A stretch of DNA of 64,000 bases from Odiellus spinosus (GCA_963920705.1 OY987229.1:23347728-23411727), one strand, 5' to 3'; shown: positions 22,255 through 31,470, numbered from the stretch's first letter. Numbers and translations: made by a program. The notes: generated by a model from the sequence alone, not told the origin.

Positions 22255-23600
22255 TGGCTCATATCCATCCCGATTCCCAAGGTTCGGTTAGTTCCGAAGT
22301 CGAACTTTTCAACGTTCCGCTCACAAACGCTAGTATTGTGAGTGGAGAATGGGTTGAGTATAGTCCCATCTCGAACATTAACGAAAATTCAACTCTAACC
22401 TTCGCCGTGGCCGGAAACTCCGATACGTACATTGATTTGTCCAAAACTTTGTTACATCTACAAGTTAGACTCGTCGACCCAGCGGACGGGAGAACAATTC
22501 CAGCGGCGGCAGTAATCGATGCGGCTGGGGTAATCACCACACCGGCGGATGTGGTAGCGCCCGTGAATCTGTTTCATTCGAGCCTTTTTAGCGAGGTACA
22601 CGTTTCCTTGGGCGATAGATCGGTAACACCATCGCCGCAGAACTATGCCTACAAGGCCATGTTTCAAACTACCGTGACTTTTGGTGGACCTGCGAAAACG
22701 AGTTTTCTAACGGCTGCCATGTACTACAAGGATACTGCCGGAAAATTCAACACCCCGTCGGACAATGAAGGTTTCAAGAAAAGAGCAAGTTTCGCTAAAC
22801 AAGGGACCATTGATATGATTGGCGCGGTTCACACGGATTTGTGTCAACAGTCACGTTTTATTCCGAACATGATTGACTTGAAATTTAAATTTATTAAAAG
22901 CTCCAACGAATTTTGTATTCAAACCTTAGCGGGTGGCGTTAGATGGAAGGTTCAATACGAACTCGCTTCCCTGTATATCAGAAAAGTAAAATTAACTCCC
23001 GAGATTACAATTGCCCACGCCAAATGTCTCGAACTAGCTACCATGAAATATCCAATAACTCGAACGGAGTGTAACTCTTTTTCCATAAATAGCGGAACTA
23101 AAATCTGTGTTAGAGATAATCTCTTTATGGGACAGTTACCCAAACGAGTCCTTTTCGCTCTGGTAGAACAGAACGCCTATTTAGGCGATTATACCCAGTC
23201 GCCCTTTAATTTCCAACACTTTGATTTAAATCATATCGCTCTCTACCTCGACGGAACTAGCGTTCCTCACAAGCCTTTAACCCCTAATTTCGAGAGACAT
23301 CAGTACATGAGATCGTACACTAATCTTTTCACTCAAACATCCCAATGGTTCATTGACGAAGGGAACTTTATCTCACGCGAAGAGTTTCCTGGTGGAAACT
23401 GTATTTTCGTATTTGATTTGAGTCCTGACCTCAGTTGTTCAGCTTCACAATTTCAGTTGATAAAGAATGGTAATTTGCGATTAGAATTAAAGTTCGCCAG
23501 GGATTTGCCGAAGACTGTTAGCGTATTATACTACGCCGAATTTCAAAATTTAATTGAAATTGACAAAAACAGGAACGTTATTTACGATTATACCAATTAG
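22254..23600 (+). CDS. Major capsid protein (double jelly-roll)
   Basis: 448 aa. Matches the Polinton major capsid family: an SEVELFNVPLTNASI start (about 15-29), the SGEWVEYSPIS strand, DLSKTLLHLQVRLVD (about 62-76), PVNLFHSSLFSEVHVSLGD (about 101-119), and PSPQNYAYKAMFQT. The C-terminal half has LYLDGTSVPHKPLTPNF and a closing strand ending NRNVIYDYTN. Family knowledge: two jelly rolls per chain and trimeric capsomers building an icosahedral shell. The start is fixed by the 1-nt overlap with the preceding stop, and length is usual. No break seen. Confidence 0.95.
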   Translation: MAHIHPDSQGSVSSEVELFNVPLTNASIVSGEWVEYSPISNINENSTLTFAVAGNSDTYIDLSKTLLHLQVRLVDPADGRTIPAAAVIDAAGVITTPADVVAPVNLFHSSLFSEVHVSLGDRSVTPSPQNYAYKAMFQTTVTFGGPAKTSFLTAAMYYKDTAGKFNTPSDNEGFKKRASFAKQGTIDMIGAVHTDLCQQSRFIPNMIDLKFKFIKSSNEFCIQTLAGGVRWKVQYELASLYIRKVKLTPEITIAHAKCLELATMKYPITRTECNSFSINSGTKICVRDNLFMGQLPKRVLFALVEQNAYLGDYTQSPFNFQHFDLNHIALYLDGTSVPHKPLTPNFERHQYMRSYTNLFTQTSQWFIDEGNFISREEFPGGNCIFVFDLSPDLSCSASQFQLIKNGNLRLELKFARDLPKTVSVLYYAEFQNLIEIDKNRNVIYDYTN

Positions 23601-23603
23601 AAA

Positions 23604-24068
23604 ATGGACTCTCAGCAGTTAGCTAAAATAATGGAAAAAGATTCGTTCACTAAAGGTCTGTTTCGAGGTATTTTCGCAGCCGATAAATTACCCAAAACTG
23701 TTAAAACCTTTCCTTCACTCTATATTGTAAATACGGGATTATCGCATACCGAAGGCGAACATTGGACGGCTGTCTATTTTTCTCGTAATAGGAATACAGA
23801 GTTCTTTGACAGTTTCGGTAACCCTCCAGACATGTTTAAATTTAACGATTTTGTGGAAAGAAACAGTATAACTGTTACATTTAACTCCAAACAATTACAA
23901 GGTAACTTTAGTATGACTTGTGGCGGATACTGTGTTTATTTTGCTTTGTATAGATGTAGAGGTGTTAAATTGTTTAATATATGTGCAAGATTTAAAAAAG
24001 ATAAAAATGTTAATGATAAAATGATTTCGGAATTTATGTACGAGAGATTTTCAATAAACTTTTTTTAA
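23604..24068 (+). CDS. Adenain-like cysteine maturation protease
   Basis: 154 aa, Ulp1/adenovirus-protease (C5) type. Catalytic residues by motif: H53 (GEHWTAVYF), D69 (EFFDSFG), Q99 (QLQGN) and C106 (MTCGGYC). The 7-residue Gln-to-Cys spacing is the same as in adenain. It is predicted to trim capsid and core proteins during maturation. It begins 3 nt after the capsid stop (TAGAAAATGG) and is the last gene of run 2. The AATAAA at 24053-24058 lies inside its final codons. Length is at the short end but complete. Confidence 0.93.
   Translation: MDSQQLAKIMEKDSFTKGLFRGIFAADKLPKTVKTFPSLYIVNTGLSHTEGEHWTAVYFSRNRNTEFFDSFGNPPDMFKFNDFVERNSITVTFNSKQLQGNFSMTCGGYCVYFALYRCRGVKLFNICARFKKDKNVNDKMISEFMYERFSINFF
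24053..24058 (+). terminator. AATAAA poly(A) signal of run 2, inside the protease end
   Basis: AATAAA in TCAATAAAC overlaps the last codons of the protease and precedes its TAA at 24066-24068. Cleavage 10-30 nt later would give an almost UTR-free transcript end. Confidence 0.55.
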
Positions 24069-24088
24069 CCAAAACACTTGAGATTTTC

Positions 24089-24169
24089 TAACCTAACCTA
24101 ACCTAAATTAATCTAACCTAACCTAACCTAATCTAATTTAAGCTGACTTAGTCTAATCTAACCTAAATT
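24089..24169 (+). repeat. CCTAA (TTAGG-like) pentamer tract
   Basis: Runs of ACCTA/CCTAA with decayed copies (ATCTA, ATTTA). Similar short runs occur on the minus sense at 24596-24606, in PolB intron 4 (26099-26115), near 31508, and in host DNA near 63582. The unit equals the arthropod telomere repeat, but it is degenerate and may be simple-sequence drift. Confidence 0.6.
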
Positions 24170-24263
24170 GACGAGAGGGTAATCCTTCGCGGTAGTCGCG
24201 GACGCGCGCGATTCAAATTTTAAAACGCGCGCGATTAATTTACCAACGCGAGGCGTTAGTCGT

Positions 24264-24265
<2 letters not shown>

Positions 24266-24298
<33 letters not shown>
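24266..24298 (+). repeat. 33-nt poly(T) run
   Basis: Uninterrupted T run on the plus strand. Read on the minus strand it is a poly(A) lying about 60 nt downstream of the small-RNA candidate at 24361-24473. It could be a retroposon tail or slippage. Confidence 0.9.
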
Positions 24299-24302
<4 letters not shown>

Positions 24303-24360
24303 CAACACACTAGTAGCATGTTTTAGTGAAAGATTGTGCATTAATTTAAATGAGTAAAAA

Positions 24361-24473
24361 CTAGGCTCGATGGCATGGTACGAATGCCAATCGGTTTTCA
24401 CCTCCACCGGGTATCGAACCCGGAACGTTGGTGAGTTAGACTAACACTCTAAGTACGACGCCACCGAGCCTAG
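24361..24473 (-). ncRNA. Candidate Pol III structured small RNA (VA-RNA-like)
   Basis: Minus-strand unit of about 113 nt. Its first 21 nt (24473-24453) pair with its last 21 (24381-24361), giving nine perfect pairs (CTAGGCTCG/CGAGCCTAG) then twelve more with one C-C mismatch and two G-U. Inside is a B-box hairpin, CCGGG-TTCGATA-CCCGG (24407-24423), with an exact B-box (GGTTCGATACC, 24410-24420). An A-box-like TGGCGTCGTACT (24452-24463) matches 6 of 9 fixed positions and lies 31 nt upstream. TTTTT (24360-24356) follows the stem directly, as a Pol III terminator would. It lies past the PolB end on the same strand. Layout recalls adenovirus VA RNA. The alternative is a tRNA-derived SINE with the 24266-24298 tail. 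Confidence 0.6.
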
Positions 24474-24705
24474 TTATCATATAGAAACATTTTACCCCTT
24501 TTCAGCATGATATTTGTTATCTATCCTAAGCTTATCTACTTTAGTATAGGATTCCTCAGAGCTAACCTAACCCTGGGTTGAAAGTACAACGGTTAGGTTA
24601 GGTTAGCTTTATGGCTATGTAAGTCTAACGTCTGTTACCCATACCCAGATTTGTAAAAAGTTGGAAATAATACGTGAATATATAGAAGCAATCAAAATAA
24701 AATAT
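24474..24705. other. Spacer between small-RNA candidate and PolB end
   Basis: Non-coding. It contains GGTTAGGTTAGGTTAG near 24594-24608 and CCTAACC near 24563-24570, short inverted TTAGG-like motifs. No ORF I can support. Confidence 0.6.
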
Positions 24706-24710
24706 TTATT
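24705..24710 (-). terminator. AATAAA poly(A) signal overlapping the PolB stop
   Basis: On the minus strand GAATAAATA contains both the TAA stop (24708-24706) and AATAAA. The same stop/signal overlap occurs in the 226-aa gene. Confidence 0.6.
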
Positions 24711-26957
24711 CAAAAATTCGAAAATGACCATGGGCAAATGTTGAAATCCCATCAACGATATACCTTTTATCGTCACATGGATTAAGGGCTAATTTTGTTT
24801 GTTTAATTGTAAATAGTTCGTGTTTGTAGCTGACAATTCGATTCATTTCTTCGGTAGTTAATGTACGATTTAATAGACATTCTTTGTATTGCGCGTGGCG
24901 TAGCTTCTTTTGTACAACTCGGCGACAAATCCCCTTGGCTGTCTTCTTCTCTCCTTTTTCCGAAAGTAGGGAATACATTTTCGGTCTTAACCCGCAGAAT
25001 TCTTGTACTGGCACTCCGTTAAGTTCATCTTTGAATTTACCTAGTGTTTTTTTGTTTACTTCACTATGAAGCGGATGGTTTTTAGGATAATCCGAAAAGT
25101 CATACGCATCGCTCTGTTCCGCAAAATCTTTATAAATGTCATCGGTCTCGATATGGTAGGTTAGACTATCAGTATCGGTAAAAAGTAATTTTGCTTTGTC
25201 CCCGTACTGTCGTCTAATAGTGTCATAATGAAATTCATACATTATGAGTTTCGATAAGTCCAGCACGGTGAAACCAGTAAAGATGGGACGATTCAGGGTT
25301 AAGGTTTTTTGGAGAAGATGAATCCCCACTAAATCCTCATTAAAGACGGTGAACCTTTCGAAAGCGGGCGAGCTAGCCTTTTTGATTGCACGTTCCGGAG
25401 ATTGGACGAGGTAGAAGGAAATGCGGTTGCGGAGATTCTCCATCGTTTTGCCTGGAATAATAGATAAATAAAAATCTAATTATTAACAAGAATGTATACA
25501 CGGTGGAATGGAATTGTATATAATAAAATACTGACCATAGACAGCGTTGTTCTGCAACTTGAAAAATTCTCGTTCAAATTGATTGGTGGCAATTTTTCTC
25601 TTATTGGTATTAAACTCAATGAAGGGTTTAAGCCATGGCCCTTGCACGAAGGATATCATCCGATGAACTTTGCTAATTTTTAGCCCCTTTGAAACGTAGT
25701 ATTTCAAGTTCCTGTAGTGTACCACGTATCTTTCTTTAGCGTACAAGGAAGGTACCAGTTTCGGTGCACTATCCATTTCCTTAAGACCTAGGAATTTTAG
25801 CTGGTCTTTAGAATACGTGGACAGTTCAGTAGTTGAAATAATACGTTTCTCGGGGGCTAAAGGATAACAATTATGGTCATCATGGAGTTCCTTTGGATAC
25901 TCCATATCCACCTCGAGAATAAAGCCCGTTTCATCATCGTCAGGGTGTTCCAGAATTTTCTCCACTTTGAAAGCAGGGCTTGGCTTTATCCATTTAAAGT
26001 CGCGAATTGGTAGGCTGTCGCACATAGCGCATCCATAAAGGTTGTTACAGTCTATAAATATAAAAGAATAGTAATAAATTAAAGAAAAATATTTAAAAAC
26101 CTAACCTAACCTAACTTATCAATCTTACCTAAATACCCAATGAAACTGTTAGGCTTAGTTTCGTCGTATGTGTTTGGCAAATAGCGGTTATTGGCCTGCG
26201 CTAATCTATGACTGATCATACTGACTCCTCCTCGAATGCCTTTCTCAATAAAGATGTACATGTCTGGATCGGTTAAAAGGTCCAATTTGACCTTCGTTTT
26301 CTTCAATGCGCTTTCCCACGCAAAGCCTGGACCAGTATAAGCGTGCGCACAATCAAGATCGTAAAAGTTAAAGCACATTTCGCGAAAACTTTGAAATACA
26401 TCTGCCAAGAGCAGTGTATCTGACTGTACGTAGAGATCATGGTAATCGCCTATAGGGAGAAATAACTTGAGTACCTATGTCTTCATTATTTAATAAAACT
26501 GCTCTTAAAATACTTACCGAGAGTTTGTATATCAAATTTCTCCCATACTTTCTGCGCGTGCGTGTAGTCTTCGTCGCTGATTTCTTCTTCCGTTAAAGAA
26601 TTGTAGAACGCTTCCTTGGGTGGTAATTGTTTTTCGGCAAACTTCTTCACGTTATCCATGTAATCATAAGGATAAACCTGTTTTCGGATCAGGAGTTCGA
26701 TGGCGTCTGTGGTGTAAACTGTCTTCATGCATGTGAATTTGTCAGTCCCGTCTTTAGCCAAGTTTTCGGCTAGAGTTTGTAGGGAAGCGGGCATGAACCG
26801 CATTGTATCCAGAAATCGTAGGGGGCCTTGAGAAAATGATATGTATTTCTCCGAGTTCGAAGGGATGCACTTAATATCTTCGTCCTTATGGAGTCCAATT
26901 TTTTGCATGATAAGATGTGCGTCATAACTGAAAAAAATAAATAAGTAAAAGTTATAG

Positions 26958-26988
<31 letters not shown>

Positions 26989-29308
26989 AATAGATAAAAA
27001 ATTAAAAAAATAAAAATATATTTACCAAGAAAGATTGTGAAAGAAAACCGGTATATGTTTGGGAGGTTTTAACTTCAGATTGCAAGAGTTATGCGCCGCG
27101 CCACGGAAGACCCCAGAAGTATGGTCATGGTCCCTGACTTTATAATCCTTTTCAGTAAAAGACCCGTCGCACACGTAACATTTTCCTGCCTTCAAAAAGC
27201 CAGTTTCTTCGACGTCTGTCAGTTTCATTGGAATGTTCACCTTGTTCAATTCCAGTAGCTTTGCCCCTTCTTCCTCTAGCTTATTCAGGAATACTTCTGT
27301 CGCATCCTCTCCCCGGTATGTCACGGGTTTAGACGGCTTTCCATCTGGTCCCACCACGACATAACTAAATCCACATGAAATGTGATGAGTGAGTTTCGTT
27401 GTTGATGATAGTGTGGGGTCAGGCATACATCTCGCAAACTTGGGCAACACCGTTTCAAAATCGGCGTAGATCACGTGCTTGATCTAAAGAGAAAGAAAAA
27501 AATTAGATATTAGTTTAAACATACTTTAAACACATTTAAATACGTTAATAAAATATACTCACTTTTTGGTGCCATTCATATTTCTTGAATTCCAGAATCG
27601 ATCCCTTTAATGGCATTTTAATTTTTTGCGGACCATGAATTGAACAATCAGTCACGTGTTCGTCTCGGTTTTTTTCGGAGTTAGTTCCCGCAAATCGATG
27701 CAGACAGTAGCGACAGTAGTGGGTGGTGTGACCGTCTTTTGAAAAATTGTTCAGCAAACGACTTAAACTTCGTATTAGACAATAATGCCATTTCGCGCCT
27801 TCAGTTATTAATAAAATATCTATTTGACGTTCTTTGCTCACTTTGTTCTTAGTAATATAACACGGAAAAACACCACCTTCGTAATAAAAAATATTAATAG
27901 AAAGGTCGTTCCTAACTTCAAATTTTTCTAATTTAGCAGCATTTAGTACTAAAGGAAATTGAATGTCCGTCGTATCGAGCTCGTTTTCAAACTCCAAGTA
28001 TTTTCGTACTCGAGTTGGGTTATCTTTACTTTCTACTGGATGGAGATGCGCCAGCACCGACCACAAAAAGCATCGATTATCATCGTTTTTGATGTTAAGA
28101 ATCGCTTTCTTATCCGCTAATTTTTTCGGCAACGCAATATAACTCCCTCCCACTAGTGGCAAGTACGTAATAATGTTAACTTGTAAAAAGAGGATTCTAT
28201 CTAAAGTCCACCCACTACCTCCTTTTAAAAACTCTTCAATCCGCTTCGCGATTTTTTGTCCACACAGGTCAATCTGGTTAGGAATTGTGTCCGCCGTAAG
28301 AGTCTGTTGAATTCCACTTCTATGGTACGCGAGAAACTCAACCTCTTCGCCCGAATCCGCTAGTTCCCGTACATATCGTGCCCGGATCGTGATATACCAT
28401 TTTATACCTTTTTTCTGTGTTAGCTTGCTTTGTAGAAAGTTTTCCATCATACCCCTATGTTTCGTCATGTATTCGTCAACGTCCGTCACATCTAACTTCG
28501 GAGTAACGCGCGCGCAAAATACAGCATGACCCAGGGCGTTCAGTTCTTCAAGTTCATCAAAAACAGGAGTGTTTTCTGGTGTGGCGATGATGGGTTCCGG
28601 TAAAGCGTCTACTTCGGCGTTCTCCACTTGATCCATAAAATCCTGCAAGGTTTTACTTTCTTGAGTGGATAGAGGGTCAAGAGAATCCTTTCCATCCGTG
28701 GGGCGGTCTTCAACAGCCTCCTGATGGTCCATAAAATCCTGCAAGGTTTTACTTTCTTGAGTGGTTAGAGGGTCAAGAGAATCCTTTGCATCCGTCGGGC
28801 GGTCTTCAACAAACTCCTGGTGGTCCATAAACTCGTGGAGAGCTTTATTTTCTGGCGTGGATAGTTCTGACATGGGGTCTTCCAACTCTTCTAAGTGGTC
28901 TCCGATTCGTACGTCATCTTGGCTTACGTGTATGTCATCCGATGTGGTCTTCCCGGTGTGAGTGGCGACTGGTGTATCTGAGAGTGATACGGATGAAGGT
29001 GCTTCGACTGGAGGCGTGGTTCCTGCGATTTTGACTTTTTTGGCTTGTTGATTCACTTCGTGAACCTCGGCTAGGTCATCGTGACCTCGTCGTCTTGAGC
29101 GGGATGGACGAGATGGCCCAGGTTGATCAAAAATGACATCATCGTCCTCGGCATGAAGGCGTATATGCCGGTTTAAGGCATCTTTCCTCGAAAATGTTTT
29201 GTCACATAAAGGACATGGGAAACTGACATTCTCATGCTTGGCACGTTGATGCCGCCAAAGACTTTTGAGCACAGAGAATTTAGCCCCACATACTTCGCAA
29301 CAAACCAT
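24706..29308 (-). CDS. Protein-primed DNA polymerase B, six exons
   Basis: 1398 aa. Exons on the minus strand: 29308-27563, 27483-27026, 26927-26518, 26449-26129, 26051-25536, 25451-24706. All five introns (79, 98, 68, 77, 84 nt) are GT-AG and keep frame. It copies element DNA from protein-primed ends. Order: two C2H2 fingers (C4/C7/H20/H25 and C32/C35/H48/H52), a basic patch, an acidic 32-aa repeat block (149-239), the Polinton N-terminal domain (YITIRARYV...WTLDRIL...NDDNRCFLWSVLA), a CRYC...H...C finger, Exo I D590/E592 (YADFE), an HNH/endonuclease VII-like CYVC...RDHDH...HNSCN motif, Exo II D737 (YDAH), Exo III Y878/D882, motif A D979 (DCNNLYG), motif B K1143 (KLQNNAVYG) and motif C D1243/D1245 (DTDS). 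All catalytic residues are present. The ATG at 29308 follows a TATA at 29431-29437. Confidence 0.95.
26928..27025 (-). other. PolB intron 2 with long poly(A/T) run
   Basis: 98-nt intron, donor GTAAAT, acceptor TTTTTTCAG. It carries a run of about 27 A on the plus strand (poly-T on the transcript) and lies between the HNLS and YDAH parts of Exo II. Confidence 0.85.
28592..28864 (-). repeat. 96-bp coding tandem repeat in PolB exon 1
   Basis: Two full and one partial copy of a 32-residue unit with core TQESKTLQDFMDHQ and EDRPTD, residues 149-239. Copies 2 and 3 are nearly identical in DNA. The unit is acidic and predicted disordered or helical. I do not know it from other PolB proteins. Confidence 0.9.
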
Positions 29309-29430
29309 TTTAAATATAACTAAGTCTAGCTTAGCGCAAACTTACTAACTAAACGGCAGGATCTTCCAGTTGATGGTGACTCGAGAGAGTAGATGATTGA
29401 ATTGATAACTTTCTAGCCTGTTCATCTTCT

Positions 29431-29437
29431 ATTTATA
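29431..29437 (-). promoter_or_regulatory. TATA box for PolB
   Basis: TATAAAT (minus strand, in CATATAAATAG) lies 123 nt upstream of the PolB ATG. A start near 29405 would give a leader of about 97 nt. Confidence 0.5.
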
Positions 29438-29479
29438 TGATTTTTTACTGTAGTATTATATTAACTACAGATAATGTGT

Positions 29480-29700
29480 TTATAAGCATAAGGAATGCTT
29501 GATAAGGATAACGACATCATTACGGGTAACTCTTACTCCCTACCTTTCATTGTATTACTTCCAGAACATTGATAAGGAATATATATTGAACCCTATGGTA
29601 TTATAACTATGCGAAAGGGTAACGACGTCATTTCGTGAATCACTCTTACCCGATATTTCAGTGAATTATCATGATAAGGACTATATTGATCTTTTGAACC
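29480..29700. repeat. Two imperfect direct repeats upstream of PolB
   Basis: Two units of about 110 bp share, in order, a GGTAAC/GATAACGAC block, ACGTCATT or CATCATTACG, TAACTCTTACTC versus ATCACTCTTACCC, ATTGATAAGGA versus ATGATAAGGA, and TTGAACCCTA. The second unit has GACGTCA, a CRE/ATF-like core (about 29621-29627). Lying between the two minus-strand genes, it may be a control region or origin. The 29309-30049 gap holds no ORF I support. Confidence 0.5.
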
Positions 29701-30049
29701 CTAGGTTAATATAGTTAAGCAAATAAAATCATATTGGAAATTTTGGTATGTTTGCTCTATTAGTGATTTTTCTTCTTTTTCCTTATCAGTATGTTTGTGT
29801 TTTTGGGTTTTTTTCCCAAAATTGGGTGGATATTAATTTAGGAAAATTTCTTATAGATGGAAAGTGCAAAGAATGAATATTTTATATTCTATCCACTGGT
29901 TTAAGTTTAATAAAGTGAAAGGCAGGGTGTATGAACAGTGTCTAAGAAAATATTACACACCTATCCCCTTCATATCTTTGAATTCTAGTACATTTAAATG
30001 AGTGGACAGAATATGAAAAAATACAACAAGTTAAAATATGATTTTTTAA

Positions 30050-30055
30050 TTTATT
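30050..30055 (-). terminator. AATAAA poly(A) signal overlapping the 226-aa gene stop
   Basis: TGAATAAA on the minus strand: the last A of the TGA stop is the first A of the signal. Confidence 0.6.
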
Positions 30056-30819
30056 CACAAATCACGCTTGGAATTAATTACATTTAGGGTGACCATTTGT
30101 TTACAGAATTCAAAACTTAAAAAAGTAGTGTTATTAAAGGCTTGAGTTATATTTTCTATATTTAAACTGCTAACAGCTTCAGAATAATTATTGTCTACAC
30201 GCTCTGCCCAGTTATGCGTAATGCATTCATGTTGAAGCTGGGAACCGTGAGATATACGACAGCCATTACAAGCTGCAGCAATATATTCGGTAAGCTTTAA
30301 AACTACGATGCCTTTAACAGCTTGAAAAACCCTATTTACCTCGTTTACGAACGTGGTAACCTGTGTGTGTTGATCCAGGAGTTTCTCCCATAGCCTTGAA
30401 CCGATGGCAAACCCATTTTTGGTCGGGTAAAGAGTGCCGTAATTACTTCCGCTACCTTGAGTCATTTCTCGGATATTTAGTATTTTATGTTCTTTATAAG
30501 TCGATAATTCAATGCGTTTATTAGGGGCTCCTTCGAAGAAAACCGTGCTAGGCTTAGCATCATCGTTGTTGAAAAAGTTCGTTACTTCTTCCCGCATTCC
30601 ATATAGTTGACCATATTCGTTTTCGCTCAAAAATATACCAGTTGATCCATCAGTATATCCTAACTTTATCCTACAGTCAGGGGTTACGGTAATTGACTTA
30701 CGCGGGGAAATCTCAAACACGTTGGTATTATCCCTATAGTAATAGAAGAGTTAGTTTAATATATCATCAAGTTCTAACTAAAAAATATAATTAAGTTCAA
30801 TAGGGTTTGGTACTTACAT
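30055..30819 (-). CDS. Two-exon 226-aa protein with Cys/His motif; split start codon
   Basis: Exon 2 (30733-30055) is open throughout and reads D-N-T-N-V-F-E from its second base, but it has no ATG near its 5' end, and a TAA lies just upstream in frame. Removing an 84-nt GT-AG intron (30817-30734, donor GTAAGTA, acceptor ACTATAG) joins AT of exon 1 (30819-30818) to G of exon 2, creating the ATG. A GTG at 30720 is the only alternative. The protein (226 aa) has a CNGCRISHGSQLQHEC motif about two-thirds along (C-x2-C-x3-H-x5-H-x-C), likely zinc binding. I have seen such C-x2-C...SQ..H.C motifs in unnamed invertebrate element proteins but cannot name it. Poly(A) signal overlaps the stop. Confidence 0.7.
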
Positions 30820-31330
30820 TTTAGAGTATTGTTCCTAGTTGTTGTCTCGAAGTTGAAAAGTTTTAAAATGATCTTATCCAAAAATGGCGGCTTTATTTCA
30901 AGCCTTCGGAGCTAAATATTGGTTTTGTGTAATCTAATCTAAAATTCCTCGTTGTTTCAATTTGGGAAAATTCTAAATTCTAATAATTCAAAATTGTTTG
31001 TCAGTAAATATTGATATTTACTATTTCGATATGTGGTTTGCCTTAAATTTCATATGATAGATTCATTATTTACCTTTACAAGTTTTATCAAAAGTACAGT
31101 TTGTGAAAATTAAAGTTAAGAATAGTCATGATGGAGAGTAACGCTTAACTTAAAGTTTCATACCACGAGTAATTTAAAAATAAGCTTAAAGAAGTATATA
31201 ACGCCTGTATGATTTTTCTTTGGATACCTAGGGTTGCGCATAAAATAGGCTTACCGAATAATAGTGTGTGTTTTTAGCCACGTGTGACCTGGTATAATAC
31301 TAATGTGTGATGACACATTCACTGTTTATG
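30820..31330. other. Right spacer and 5' leader of the 226-aa gene
   Basis: About 510 bp with no ORF I support. The first 50-100 bp likely hold the non-coding part of exon 1 and its promoter, though no clear TATA is seen. Confidence 0.5.
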
Positions 31331-31470
31331 TGTTTTAATTGTAGGATTGGTTTTAGTAATGGTTCGTACACGCATTTAATATGTATTCTAAACATTCAGG
31401 CTTGGCGAAATTGGTAGTTAACCCTATCTTCATAGGGAATAACGTTAACAGTAGAAATACCGAATCTTAC
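31331..31470 (-). repeat. Diverged inner inverted repeat, right arm
   Basis: Partner of 17180-17318. On this side about 300 bp (31471-31766) with no counterpart on the left separates it from the TIR. That extra stretch holds a GGTTAGGTT motif near 31508 and no coding signal I can support. Confidence 0.75.

Noticed and set aside
24266-24475. tRNA-derived SINE with poly(A) tail as the main call
   Set aside because: Kept as an alternative. A terminal stem closed directly by TTTTT and no flanking duplication fit a stand-alone Pol III RNA better.
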